This document shows, one piece after another, positions 43,733-52,466 of a stretch of DNA of 64,000 nt. How positions within the stretch are numbered: position 1 is the first letter of the stretch; each line of letters begins with the position of its first letter. The stretch covers positions 186,001-250,000 of the forward strand of contig UCLR01000007.1 of assembly GCA_900473415.1 (NCBI GenBank), written 5' to 3'. The DNA is from Hyphomicrobiales bacterium (GTDB lineage Bacteria; Pseudomonadota; Alphaproteobacteria; Rhizobiales; Beijerinckiaceae). The notes beneath the pieces were generated by a model that saw nothing but the letters and a program-made list of their open reading frames with translations, searched no databases and was not told the origin of the DNA. The position numbers were made by a program, and so were the translations under genes.

Positions 43733-45817
43733 ATGGCAGCACAGAACGGCAGGGGGGATACGGCATCCGGCACCCGACGCGCGGGACCGCGATGCATCGC
43801 GATCGTCGGTCCCTTCCAGAGCGGCAAGACGACCTTGCTGGAAAGCATCCTCATGCGCTGCGGTGCGGTTTCCCGCGCCGGCTCGGTCAAGGGCGGCAAT
43901 ACCGTCGGCGATGCGGCGCCTGAGGCGCGTGCACATCAGATGAGCACGGAACCCTCCGTCGCGACGGTCGATTTCCTCGGCGAGACTTTCCATTTCATCG
44001 ACTGCCCGGGCTCGGTCGAGTTCCTCCACGAGATGCGCCATGTGCTGCCGGCGGTCGATGCCGCGGTCGTGGTCTGCGAGGCGGACGACCGCAAGGCGCC
44101 GGCGCTGGAGCTCGTGCTGCGCGAGCTCGAGGAGGCCGATATTCCCCGCTTCCTCTTCCTCAACAAGATCGACACGGCCTCACGCCGGGTGCGCGAGACG
44201 CTCGGCATCCTGCAGCGCGCCTCGCGCACGCCGCTGCTGCTGCGCCAGATCCCGATCTGGCAGAAGGGCATCGCCGTCGGCTTCATCGACCTCGCTCTGG
44301 AGCGGGCCTTCATCTATCGCGAGCATGCGCCGAGCGAGATCGTGCCGCTCGCGGTGGACGAGACCGATCGCGAGAAGGAGGCGCGCTTCTCCATGCTGGA
44401 ACGGCTCGCCGACTATGACGACGAGCTGATGGAGGAGTTGCTCGGCGACATGGAGCCGCCGCGCGACCGCATCTTCGACGATCTCGCCCGCGAATTGCAG
44501 CATCGCCATGTCGTGCCGGTGCTGATCGGCGCGGCCGAGCGCGGCAACGGCGTGACCCGGCTGCTCAAGGCGCTGCGCCACGAGGCGCCGGGCCTGGCCG
44601 AGACACGCGGGCGCGCCGGCATCGTCGCAGAGGGGCCACCGCTCGCCCAGGTGATGAAGACATGGCATTCGAGCCAGGGCGGCAAGCTCTCGCTCGCCCG
44701 GGTGATGCGCGGGCGACTGGCGGAGGGCGATGTCGTCACCTCCTCGGGCGGCGTCGAGGCGCGTATCGCCGGCGTCGTCGCGCTGAAAGGTTCGGAACAA
44801 AGCCGCAAGCCGGCGGCGGAAGAGGGCGAGGTCGCAGGCTTCGCCAAGCTCGACGGCATCGGCACAGGTGAGGCCTTCATGCTCGGCAAGCAGCGGGCCG
44901 GCGTCGTCAGCGCGATCGCGCCGCCCGAAGCCGTCCATACCCTCGCCATTGCCGTGAAGGATCGCAAGGACGACGTCCGGCTCGCCGCCGCGCTCCAGCG
45001 GCTGACGGAGGAGGATACCGCGCTCGCGGTCACTCCGGTGCCGGAGCTGAGCGAGACCCGCCTTTCCGGCCAGGGAGAGATGCATCTGCGGGTGGCGCTC
45101 GAGAAGCTTGCCGGCCGCTACGGTGTTTCTGTCGCCAGCCGCAACCCGCAGGTTGGCTACCGCGAGACGATCCGCGGCGAGGCGGGCGCGCGAGGCCGTC
45201 ATCGCAAGCAGAGCGGCGGCCACGGCCAATATGGCGACGTGGTCATGGACGTTGCGCCTGTGCCGCGGGGGGAGGGGATCCGCTTCGTCGACAAGATTAC
45301 CGGCGGGGTGGTGCCACGCCAGTACATCAGCTCGGTCGAGGCCGGCATGCGCGACTATTGCGAGAAGGGGCCGCTCGGCTTCCCTGTCGTCGATATCGCG
45401 GTAACGCTGACGGACGGCTCCTACCACACCGTCGATTCCTCTGACATGGCCTTCCGGCAGGCGGCGCGGCTGGCAATGAACGAGGCCATGCCGCAGGCCA
45501 GGCCCGTGCTGCTCGAGCCGATCCTTTCCGTCGAGGTGGTCATCCCCTCCGATGCGATGTCGCGGGCCTCGGCGCTGATCTCTGCGCGGCGCGGGCAGAT
45601 CCTGGGCTATGACACGCGGCCCGGCTGGCGCGGCTGGGACCAGATCAAGGCACTGGTTCCGGAAGCGGAAATGACAGGGCTGATCGTGGAGCTGCGCTCC
45701 GCCACGTCCGGTGTTGGCTCCTTCAGCGCGCGCTTCGACCATCTCGCCGAACTCGCCGGAAAGCCCGCGGAGGCGGTGGTGAGCGCCCAGGCGCTGGCGC
45801 TCGCCCAGGGGCGCTGA
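43733..45817 (+). CDS. Elongation factor G-like translational GTPase
   Basis: 694 aa with the EF-G five-domain layout: GTP loop GPFQSGKTTL near residue 25, domain II about 300-380, domain III/IV with SGQGEMHLRVALEKL and HRKQSGGHGQYGDV, and domain V VVIPSDAMSRASALISARRG. Key differences from canonical EF-G are visible: P-loop GPFQSGKT instead of AHIDAGKT, no RGIT in switch I, DCPGS instead of DTPGH in G3, and NKID for NKMD. It belongs with the EF-G2-like group of uncertain function. ATG 43733 follows GAAGGAGG. No rps or tuf genes adjoin it. Confidence 0.88.
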   Translation: MAAQNGRGDTASGTRRAGPRCIAIVGPFQSGKTTLLESILMRCGAVSRAGSVKGGNTVGDAAPEARAHQMSTEPSVATVDFLGETFHFIDCPGSVEFLHEMRHVLPAVDAAVVVCEADDRKAPALELVLRELEEADIPRFLFLNKIDTASRRVRETLGILQRASRTPLLLRQIPIWQKGIAVGFIDLALERAFIYREHAPSEIVPLAVDETDREKEARFSMLERLADYDDELMEELLGDMEPPRDRIFDDLARELQHRHVVPVLIGAAERGNGVTRLLKALRHEAPGLAETRGRAGIVAEGPPLAQVMKTWHSSQGGKLSLARVMRGRLAEGDVVTSSGGVEARIAGVVALKGSEQSRKPAAEEGEVAGFAKLDGIGTGEAFMLGKQRAGVVSAIAPPEAVHTLAIAVKDRKDDVRLAAALQRLTEEDTALAVTPVPELSETRLSGQGEMHLRVALEKLAGRYGVSVASRNPQVGYRETIRGEAGARGRHRKQSGGHGQYGDVVMDVAPVPRGEGIRFVDKITGGVVPRQYISSVEAGMRDYCEKGPLGFPVVDIAVTLTDGSYHTVDSSDMAFRQAARLAMNEAMPQARPVLLEPILSVEVVIPSDAMSRASALISARRGQILGYDTRPGWRGWDQIKALVPEAEMTGLIVELRSATSGVGSFSARFDHLAELAGKPAEAVVSAQALALAQGR

Positions 45818-45845
45818 ATCGCTTCGGCAGGCGCAAGATCGCGGG

Positions 45846-45871
45846 ACCGCAGGCGCGCTGCCTGCGGTTTT
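45846..45871 (+). terminator. Terminator after EF-G-like gene
   Basis: Perfect 9-bp stem ACCGCAGGC with a five-base loop, followed by TTT. It lies about 28 bp after the stop codon. Confidence 0.75.
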
Positions 45872-46022
45872 GCTTGCGCTCGCGTTCCACCGATAGTTTA
45901 AGTATGAACGATCAGGAGCCGCCGAAGCGCCTTGCGCCGCCGCCGGCGGTTCCGCACTGTATGACAATGAATAGATCCCGGACTCCGCTGCGTTTGGCGG
46001 TTAACCGGGCGAGAGGGAGGGG

Positions 46023-47741
46023 ATGATGAACGCGATCGGCGCCACGCAAACCAGGCAGGGCGCGCGTCCATGGCTTGCGCATTATCCGCCGGCGGTGCCG
46101 CCGCAGCTCGAAGAGGAGCGGATCGGCACGCTGGCGGAACTGATCCAGACCGCCTGCGCGACGCACGCCGGCCGGCCGGCCTTCGAGAGTTTCGGCAAGA
46201 CGATCACCTTCGCCGAGACGCTACGTGCGGCGCAGGCGTTCGGGGGCTGGTTGCAGGCGAAGGGGTTCAAGCAGGGTGACCGCATCGCGCTGATGATGCC
46301 GAATATCCTCGCCTACCCGGCGACGCTCTTCGGTGCGCTGCTCGGTGGCTACACGATCGTCAACGTCAATCCGCTCTATACGGCGCGCGAACTCGCGCAC
46401 CAGCTCAACGACGCGGGCGCCCGTGTGCTGGTGGTGATGGAGAATTTCGCCCATACCGTCGAGGAGGCGAAGCCGCATCTGAAACTCGACGCCGTCGTCG
46501 TTGCCAGCGCCGGCGACCTGATGGGCCTGAAAGGGCGGATCGTCAATTTCGTCGCTCGTCGGATCAAGAAGGTCGTCAGGCCCTTCCACCTGCCCGACGC
46601 CGTGGAACTGCGTCATATCCTGCGGCACGGCGAGCCGATGAAGCCGGTGACGGTGTCGGCCGGCGATATCGCCTTCCTGCAATATACGGGCGGGACGACC
46701 GGCGTCGCCAAGGGCGCGACGCTGACTCATCGCAATGTCGCGGCGAATGTGCAGCAGTCCGGGCTCTGGCTGGAATGGATGCTGGAGCCGCCGCTCGGCC
46801 GTGCTGAATACCAGCACGTCATGGTCACGGCGCTGCCGCTCTATCACATCTTCGCACTGACCTGCTGCTGCATGTTCATGCTGCGCATCGGCGCCAAGAG
46901 TCTGCTGATCGCCAATCCGCGCGACATCCCCGGTTTCATCAAGACGCTGAAGGGCAGCCGCTTCACGCTCTTCTCCGGCGTCAACACGCTCTACAACGCG
47001 CTCGCCAACCATCCCCAGATCAAGGAGGTGGACTTCTCCGAGATGCGCTTTGCGGTGGCCGGGGGCATGGCGACGCAGGCTGCCGTGGCGAAACATTGGA
47101 AGGCGGTAACGGGAAGGCCGATCATCGAGGGCTACGGCCTTTCGGAGACGTCGCCGGTCGCCACGATCAACCGGCCCGACATCCAGGAATTCACCGGCAC
47201 GATCGGCTTCCCGATCCCCTCGACCGACATCGCCATCCGCGACGCCGACGGCAACGACATGCCGCTGGGTGCCGCTGGCGAGATCTGCATCCGCGGGCCG
47301 CAGGTGATGGCGGGCTACTGGAACCGCCCGGATGAGACGGCGCGCGCGATGACGGCGGACGGCTTCTTCCGCAGCGGCGACATCGGCGTCATGCTGCCGG
47401 ACGGGCAGGTGAAGATCGTCGACCGGATGAAGGACATGGTCCTTGTCTCCGGCTTCAACGTCTATCCGAACGAGGTCGAGGACGTGCTGGCCTCGCATCC
47501 GGGCGTGCTGGAAGCAGCCGTGATCGGCCTGCCGGACGAGCACTCGGGCGAGGCGGTCACCGCCTTCGTGGTTCGCAAGGACCAGACCCTGACGGCCGAC
47601 GCGCTGCGCGCCTTCTGCAAGGAGAACCTGACCGGCTACAAGGTGCCCAAGCAGGTCTTCTTCCGCGAGACCTTGCCCAAGACCAATGTCGGCAAGGTGC
47701 TGCGGCGCGCTCTGCGCGAAGAGATCGTGGTCAGGCAGTAG
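46023..47741 (+). CDS. fadD: Long-chain fatty-acid--CoA ligase (FadD type)
   Basis: 572 aa ANL-superfamily enzyme. AMP-binding motif YTGGTTGVAKGATL near residue 220, the A5 motif GYGLSETSPV near 370, the hinge/A8 segment VDRMKDMVLVSGFNVYPNEVE near 470 with the FACS signature, and the A10 lysine in LPKTNVGKVLRR near the end. It activates fatty acids to acyl-CoA for beta-oxidation or lipid synthesis. The start MMNAIG has GGGAGGGGATG upstream. The symbol rests on similarity; paralogues are common. Confidence 0.9.
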   Translation: MMNAIGATQTRQGARPWLAHYPPAVPPQLEEERIGTLAELIQTACATHAGRPAFESFGKTITFAETLRAAQAFGGWLQAKGFKQGDRIALMMPNILAYPATLFGALLGGYTIVNVNPLYTARELAHQLNDAGARVLVVMENFAHTVEEAKPHLKLDAVVVASAGDLMGLKGRIVNFVARRIKKVVRPFHLPDAVELRHILRHGEPMKPVTVSAGDIAFLQYTGGTTGVAKGATLTHRNVAANVQQSGLWLEWMLEPPLGRAEYQHVMVTALPLYHIFALTCCCMFMLRIGAKSLLIANPRDIPGFIKTLKGSRFTLFSGVNTLYNALANHPQIKEVDFSEMRFAVAGGMATQAAVAKHWKAVTGRPIIEGYGLSETSPVATINRPDIQEFTGTIGFPIPSTDIAIRDADGNDMPLGAAGEICIRGPQVMAGYWNRPDETARAMTADGFFRSGDIGVMLPDGQVKIVDRMKDMVLVSGFNVYPNEVEDVLASHPGVLEAAVIGLPDEHSGEAVTAFVVRKDQTLTADALRAFCKENLTGYKVPKQVFFRETLPKTNVGKVLRRALREEIVVRQ

Positions 47742-47895
47742 CTTCAGATCACCGATCCCGCGAAGCCAGCGCGGAGCTGAGAATGTGCCGATCGGAGAGA
47801 CGGCGGCGTCGCCCGGGCCGAGATGCCCGGGTGGCCTGTGCATGGCTGGTGGGATAAAGACCGCCTTTCCGAGGCCGCATTCGCCGTGGTGCTTA

Positions 47896-49041
47896 ATGGC
47901 GACCGCGGCCATCGCTGGAGACGATTCTCGCTTGCCCTATCGCCCCGTCGAGACGCCCTTGCTGCGGCAGCTGAAGCCCGGCCTCCGTTTCCATGAGGAA
48001 GTGGCGCTGAATGCCGAGCCGCCGGTCTCGCTGCTCGACCACGCGATCACGCCCATCGACTTCTTCTTCATCCGCAACAACGGCGAACTGCCCGAGACTG
48101 GCACGGAGCAGGACTGGCAGCTCGCCATCGATGGCGAGGTCGAGCGGCCGCGGGTCTGGACGGTGGCCGGGCTCAAGGAACGCTTCGAAACCGTCACCAT
48201 CACGGCCGTGCTGGAATGCGCCGGCAACGGCCGCTCGCAGCTCGAGCCGGCGACGGACGGGCTGCAATGGGGGCTCGGCGCGGTCGGTTGCGCACACTGG
48301 ACCGGGGTGCGCCTCGCCGACGTGCTGGAGGACGCGGGGGTCAAGCCGAGCGCAGTCTATACCGGCCATCATTCGCCCGATCGGCAGATCGGCAAGCCGG
48401 AGAAGGAGGCGCTCTCGCGCGGCCTGCCCATCGTCAAGGCGCTCGCGCCGGAGACGCTGATCGCCTTCGGCATGAACGGCGAGGAACTGCCGCGGCTCCA
48501 TGGCGGGCCGCTGCGCATCGTCGCGCCGGGCTATCCCGGCTCGGCCTGGCAGAAATGGCTCGACCGAATCAGCCTGCGCCCGCAGGAACATGACGGCGAG
48601 AAGATGCGCGGAACGGACTACCGCCTCCCGATCCGGCCCGTTGGGCCGGGAGAGCCACTCGATCCGGCGAATTTCGCGGTCATCACCGATATGCCGGTGA
48701 AGTCGCTGATCTCGGCCCCGGCCGAGGGCTTCGCGGCGAAGCGGGGCGAGCGCTTCAAGGTCAGCGGCTTCGCCTGGAGCGGGGCTGTTCCGCTCGCGGG
48801 TGTTGCCATCTCCAGCGATGGCGGCGCGAACTGGCAGGACGTGCCGCTGCAGCCGGGCGAGGGGGGCTTCGCCTGGCGACGATTCGAGGCCGAGGTGACG
48901 GCGGAGCGGGCCGGGCCGATCGTCGTCATGGCACGGGCGCGAGATGCAGCCGGCAACAGCCAGCCCCTGGAGCCGGTCTGGAATCCGCGCGGCTATTGCA
49001 ACAACCCAGTGCAGCGCGTGGGCGGCACGGTCATCGCCTGA
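47896..49041 (+). CDS. Sulfite oxidase-family molybdopterin enzyme
   Basis: 381 aa. Moco domain with PPVSLLDHAITPIDFFFIRNNG near residue 36 (split), the Mo-ligating Cys in VLECAGNGRSQLEP near 101, GCAHWTGVRLADVLEDAGV and GGPLRIVAPGYPG. The C-terminal Mo-co dimerisation domain (about 270-380) has ISSDGGANWQDV and WNPRGYCNNPVQRV. There is no haem domain and no twin-arginine signal, so it appears cytoplasmic, unlike periplasmic SorA/MsrP. The start is uncertain: ATG 47842 is an upstream alternative. MoaD and MoaE from 1-2 kb help make its cofactor. Confidence 0.85.
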   Translation: MATAAIAGDDSRLPYRPVETPLLRQLKPGLRFHEEVALNAEPPVSLLDHAITPIDFFFIRNNGELPETGTEQDWQLAIDGEVERPRVWTVAGLKERFETVTITAVLECAGNGRSQLEPATDGLQWGLGAVGCAHWTGVRLADVLEDAGVKPSAVYTGHHSPDRQIGKPEKEALSRGLPIVKALAPETLIAFGMNGEELPRLHGGPLRIVAPGYPGSAWQKWLDRISLRPQEHDGEKMRGTDYRLPIRPVGPGEPLDPANFAVITDMPVKSLISAPAEGFAAKRGERFKVSGFAWSGAVPLAGVAISSDGGANWQDVPLQPGEGGFAWRRFEAEVTAERAGPIVVMARARDAAGNSQPLEPVWNPRGYCNNPVQRVGGTVIA

Positions 49042-49106
49042 CGCTTTGAACCTTTTGGCGTGTGCCGGCGTCTAATGTGTGGGTCTGCCATTCCGGGCAT
49101 GGCTCT

Positions 49107-49160
49107 GCCGCCTCGGTCACTCTCCTCCTCCCATCGGCGACCGAGGCGGCTTTCCCTTTT
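49107..49160 (+). terminator. Terminator after sulfite-oxidase-like gene
   Basis: A 12-bp stem GCCGCCTCGGTC pairs with 49139-49150 across a 20-base loop and is followed by TTTCCCTTTT. It separates this gene from the convergent mtaB. Confidence 0.75.
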
Positions 49161-49170
49161 CCGACGGCTC

Positions 49171-50442
49171 TCAGGCCGCCAGCAGCGCGCGCCCGTCGGC
49201 CAAATGGCCGGTGGCGGGCACGATCTGCCCGGCGGGGATGTCGCGCGAGAAGCGGACCAACGTGAAATCTTCGGCCCGGCCGGTATTGCCGCGCTCGGTC
49301 AGGACGCTGAGCGGTCGGCCGATGCGCTCGTTGAGATGGTGCTTCTGAGCCAGTTCCGCCGCCGCCCTGAGCCGCGCGGCGCGTTCGGCGACGATCTCGC
49401 CCGAAAGCTGCGGCATGCGCGCTGCCGGCGTGCCGGGGCGGGCGGAGTAGGGGAAGACATGGACGAAGCTCAGTCCGCATTCCTCGACCAGCGCGAGCGA
49501 GCGGGCGAACATCGCCTCGTCCTCGGTGGGGAAGCCGGCGATGAGATCGGCACCGAAGACGATATCCGGTCGCAAGGCCCGGATCTCGGCACAGAAACGG
49601 ATCGCATCGTCGCGGCTATGACGGCGCTTCATGCGCTTCAGGATCAGGTCGTCGCCGGCCTGCAGCGAGAGATGCAGATGCGGCATTAGCCGCGCCTCCG
49701 TCGCGATGAGGTTTCGCAACCTATCGTCGACCTCGACAGCATCGATGGAGGAGAGGCGCAGGCGCGGCAGGGCCGGCAAGGCGCGCAGGATGGCCTGGGC
49801 GAGGGCGCCGAGGGTCGGTTCTCCGGCCAGGTCGCGGCCGTAGCTTGTGAGGTCGACGCCGGTCAGCACGATCTCGCGTGAGCCCGCCTCGACCAGCCGG
49901 CTGCATTGCGAGATGACGTCGGCCTCAGGCAGCGAGCGGGAATTGCCGCGACCGAAGGGAATGACGCAGAAGGTGCAGCGATGGTCGCAGCCGTTCTGCA
50001 CCTGGACGAAGCCGCGCGTATGCCCGGGCTGGCGCCCGGTGTGAGGCGCCCGCAGCGTGGTGGGGGTCATGATGTCGCCCACCGCGATCTTCTCGGCCGC
50101 CATCGCGCCGGGCTCGCCGAGGCTGTTGGAACGGGCGAGGGTAGCCCAGCTCTCCGGGTTGAGCTTCTCGTCGTTGCCGAGGACGCGGTCCGCTTCCGGC
50201 ATGGCGGCGAAGCGCGCCGGTTCGATCTGCGCGGCGCAGCCCGTGACGATGACCGGGCGTTCCGGCCGCTCGCGCTTAAGTCGCCGCACGGCCTGCCGGG
50301 CCTGCCGGGTCGCCTCGGCGGTCACCGCGCAGGAATTGACGATGGCTGCGTCCTTGAACCCGGCCGCCTCCGCCTGCAGCCGCAACGCCTCGCTCTCGAC
50401 GATGTTGAGGCGGCAGCCAAAGGTGAGGACCTCTAGCGGCAT
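49171..50442 (-). CDS. mtaB: tRNA ms2t6A37 methylthiotransferase MtaB
   Basis: 423 aa radical-SAM methylthiotransferase. The N-terminal UPF0004 domain has the three Cys of the second cluster (TFGCRLN, NSCAVT, VTGCAAQ). The radical SAM CxxxCxxC is CDHRCTFC near residue 152, and a TRAM-like C-terminal part follows. The start [13 protein letters not shown] points to the MtaB/YqeV branch, which thiomethylates t6A37 in tRNA. Its ATG overlaps the dapF stop by one base (TGATG), so translation is coupled. The open frame upstream of 50442 runs through dapF and is not coding. Confidence 0.92.
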   Translation of the reverse strand: MPLEVLTFGCRLNIVESEALRLQAEAAGFKDAAIVNSCAVTAEATRQARQAVRRLKRERPERPVIVTGCAAQIEPARFAAMPEADRVLGNDEKLNPESWATLARSNSLGEPGAMAAEKIAVGDIMTPTTLRAPHTGRQPGHTRGFVQVQNGCDHRCTFCVIPFGRGNSRSLPEADVISQCSRLVEAGSREIVLTGVDLTSYGRDLAGEPTLGALAQAILRALPALPRLRLSSIDAVEVDDRLRNLIATEARLMPHLHLSLQAGDDLILKRMKRRHSRDDAIRFCAEIRALRPDIVFGADLIAGFPTEDEAMFARSLALVEECGLSFVHVFPYSARPGTPAARMPQLSGEIVAERAARLRAAAELAQKHHLNERIGRPLSVLTERGNTGRAEDFTLVRFSRDIPAGQIVPATGHLADGRALLAA

Positions 50443-51326
50443 CAGGCCGCGCTCGTGAACAGGGCCGGATCGAGCGTGCCCTCCCACTCGAATTCGACCG
50501 GGCCGGTCATCAGCACATGGCCGTCGCTCTCGCGCCATTCGATGGTGAGATCGCCGCCCGGCAGGCTCACCACCGCCTTGCGGGCCGAGAGCTCGCGCCT
50601 GACGGCCGCGACCAGCGCTGCACAGGCGCCGGAGCCGCAGGCCTGGGTAATGCCGGCGCCGCGCTCCCAGACGCGCAGCAGGATATGGTCCGGCGCCTTC
50701 ACAGCCGCGAGCTCGATATTGGCGCGGTCCGGGAAGATCGGGTGGTTCTCCAGCAGCGGGCCGATCTGCTCGAGGTTGTAGGCGTAGGGGTCCTCGACGA
50801 AGAAGACCGCGTGCGGATTGCCCATATTGACAGCGCAGGGCGTGTGCAGGATCGGGTCGTCGATCGGGCCGATCTGTAGCTCGAAGCCGCTCGTGTCCTC
50901 GAAGGGCTCGGCGAGCGGAATCTCCTCCCAACCCAGGCGTGGGGCGCCCATGTCGACGGTGAAGACCGTCTCGCTGTTCCGTACCGTCGGCAGCAGCCCC
51001 GCCTTGGTCTGAAGGGTGAGGCGGGTCTTGGCGGAATTGCCCATCTGCGGGTCGGCGATCATCGCCCAGGCGACACAGCGCGTGCCATTGCCGCAGGCGC
51101 CGGCCTCGGAGCCATCGGTGTTGTAGATGCGGACGAAGGCGTCGGTGCCGGGCGTGACGGCATCGTGCAGCACCATGAGCTGGTCGAAACGGGCGCGCGG
51201 CTCGGACGCGATGGCGCGGGCCTCCGCCTCGCTGACGAGATGCTGCGTGCCGCGCAGATCGAGCACGGTGATCTGGTTCCCGAGGCCGTTCATCTTCAGG
51301 AACCGGCGGTTGGCCAGAGCGTTCAT
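50442..51326 (-). CDS. dapF: Diaminopimelate epimerase
   Basis: 294 aa. Converts LL- to meso-diaminopimelate for lysine and peptidoglycan. Both catalytic cysteines are visible in their motifs: [10 protein letters not shown] near residue 76 and [10 protein letters not shown] near 230. The start [15 protein letters not shown] near residue 9 is canonical. ATG 51326 is chosen; ATG 51338 is a near alternative. It forms the dapF-mtaB pair common in alphaproteobacteria. Confidence 0.96.
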   Translation of the reverse strand: MNALANRRFLKMNGLGNQITVLDLRGTQHLVSEAEARAIASEPRARFDQLMVLHDAVTPGTDAFVRIYNTDGSEAGACGNGTRCVAWAMIADPQMGNSAKTRLTLQTKAGLLPTVRNSETVFTVDMGAPRLGWEEIPLAEPFEDTSGFELQIGPIDDPILHTPCAVNMGNPHAVFFVEDPYAYNLEQIGPLLENHPIFPDRANIELAAVKAPDHILLRVWERGAGITQACGSGACAALVAAVRRELSARKAVVSLPGGDLTIEWRESDGHVLMTGPVEFEWEGTLDPALFTSAA

Positions 51327-51478
51327 TTGGTCACACATCCCATGAATAGCGGCTCTATGACGAAGGTGACGTGAAAAAGCCACCCTCCTGCCCGTTCCTG
51401 CTCGTAGGTGGACATCCTATGCTGCTCTGCAAGGGCGCGAATCGCATGAGGGCCCGCGTGAGACTAAAGGCCGTGACG

Positions 51479-52363
51479 ATGCGGTATTCCCGGATTTCCG
51501 TTCTGGCGCTGGCCAGCATGATGGGCACGGCCGCGCTGCAGGCGCTGGCGCAGGGCGTCGCCCCACCGGCTCCGGTCGAGTCGGCGCCACTCGCGCCGCC
51601 GCCCGGCACGCCCGCGCAGATGCCCTCCGTTCCGGCGCAGGCGCCGACCGCGCCCGCACCCGACCGGTCGCAACCCGGCCCGCAGCCGGTGCAACCTGCT
51701 CCTGCGCCCTCCGGTCCGGTGGTGCCGCAGCCCGTGCAGCCGGCACCCCAGCCCTCCATGCCGCTGGAGCCGCAGCCCATGCAGCCGCCGCCGACCTTGC
51801 CGGTGCCGGGCCAGCCTCTGCCGCCCACGCCGCTGCAGCAGCAGACGGGCCTGCCCGATCCCAATGCGACGCTGGCCGGCAAAGGCGCCGATCCGAGCGA
51901 TGTCGGTGAGGTCATGTTGGCGCCCAAGCCGGTCCTGTCCCTCTCCGGCCAGGCGACGTGGGACCAGGGCTTCCAGAAGCTCTCCGAGAGCATCAAGGCG
52001 TTGCGGGCGGAAGCACAGCGGACGGGGCTCGCCGTCGCGGGGCGGCCGCTCGCCCTCTTCGTCGAGACGACTGACGAGGGTTTCCGCTTCGAGGCGATGC
52101 TGCCGGTTGCGATCCCGCCCGGCGGGCAGGCGCCAGCGCCCGGCCCGGACTTCAGGATGGGCACCTCGCCGGCGGGGCCTGCGCTGCGCTTCCTGCATCA
52201 GGCGCCCTATGACGACATCGACTCGACCTATGAGACGATCACCGCCTATCTCGAGGCGAAGAACATCGCGGTGAAGGACGCCTTCCTCGAGGAATACATC
52301 AGCGATCTCAACGACCCGAGCGATCCGAACCTCGAGATCAACGTCTACACGCAGCCGCGATAG
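51479..52363 (+). CDS. Secreted Pro-rich protein with GyrI-like domain
   Basis: About 294 aa. Signal peptide (VLALASMMGTAALQALAQG), then a Pro/Gln/Ala linker of about 105 aa with repeated QPVQPAP-like units, then a C-terminal domain of about 180 aa. Its end (VETTDEGFRFEAMLPVAIPP, ALRFLHQAPYDDIDSTYETI, then TAYLEAKNIAVKDAFLEEYI) matches the GyrI/AraC effector-binding fold. The domain is usually cytoplasmic; here it would be periplasmic on a flexible tether. The start is ATG 51479 with AAAGG upstream. Confidence 0.8.
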   Translation: MRYSRISVLALASMMGTAALQALAQGVAPPAPVESAPLAPPPGTPAQMPSVPAQAPTAPAPDRSQPGPQPVQPAPAPSGPVVPQPVQPAPQPSMPLEPQPMQPPPTLPVPGQPLPPTPLQQQTGLPDPNATLAGKGADPSDVGEVMLAPKPVLSLSGQATWDQGFQKLSESIKALRAEAQRTGLAVAGRPLALFVETTDEGFRFEAMLPVAIPPGGQAPAPGPDFRMGTSPAGPALRFLHQAPYDDIDSTYETITAYLEAKNIAVKDAFLEEYISDLNDPSDPNLEINVYTQPR

Positions 52364-52380
52364 GGTGTCTCAAGGCCGCC

Positions 52381-52403
52381 ATGCTCGGGCTTGACCCGAG
52401 CAT
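52381..52403. repeat. REP-like hairpin ATGCTCGGG
   Basis: Perfect 9-bp arms ATGCTCGGG and CCCGAGCAT around CTTGA, 17 bp after the preceding stop. A degenerate partner (TTCTCGGGGCAAGCCC...GGAATGAC) follows at about 52433-52460. It may also serve as a terminator. Confidence 0.6.
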
Positions 52404-52466
52404 CTCGGAAACCAGAGCCTTCTCGTCCTAAGCTTCTCGGGGCAAGCCCTGGAATGACGCTGGCAC

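Noticed and set aside
44180..45967. 595-codon minus-strand frame opposite the EF-G-like gene
   Set aside because: Shadow frame without domain features; the opposite strand encodes a clear GTPase.
46221..47912. 563-codon minus-strand frame opposite the acyl-CoA ligase gene
   Set aside because: Shadow frame; Arg/His/Asp-rich composition typical of reverse frames here.
50443..50931. In-frame upstream extension of mtaB
   Set aside because: It is the alternate frame of dapF on the same strand. MtaB starts canonically at 50442.
51590..51850. Possible tandem DNA repeat or CRISPR-like array
   Set aside because: The periodicity comes from Pro/Gln/Ala codons in a coding linker. Units are irregular, with no constant spacer length.
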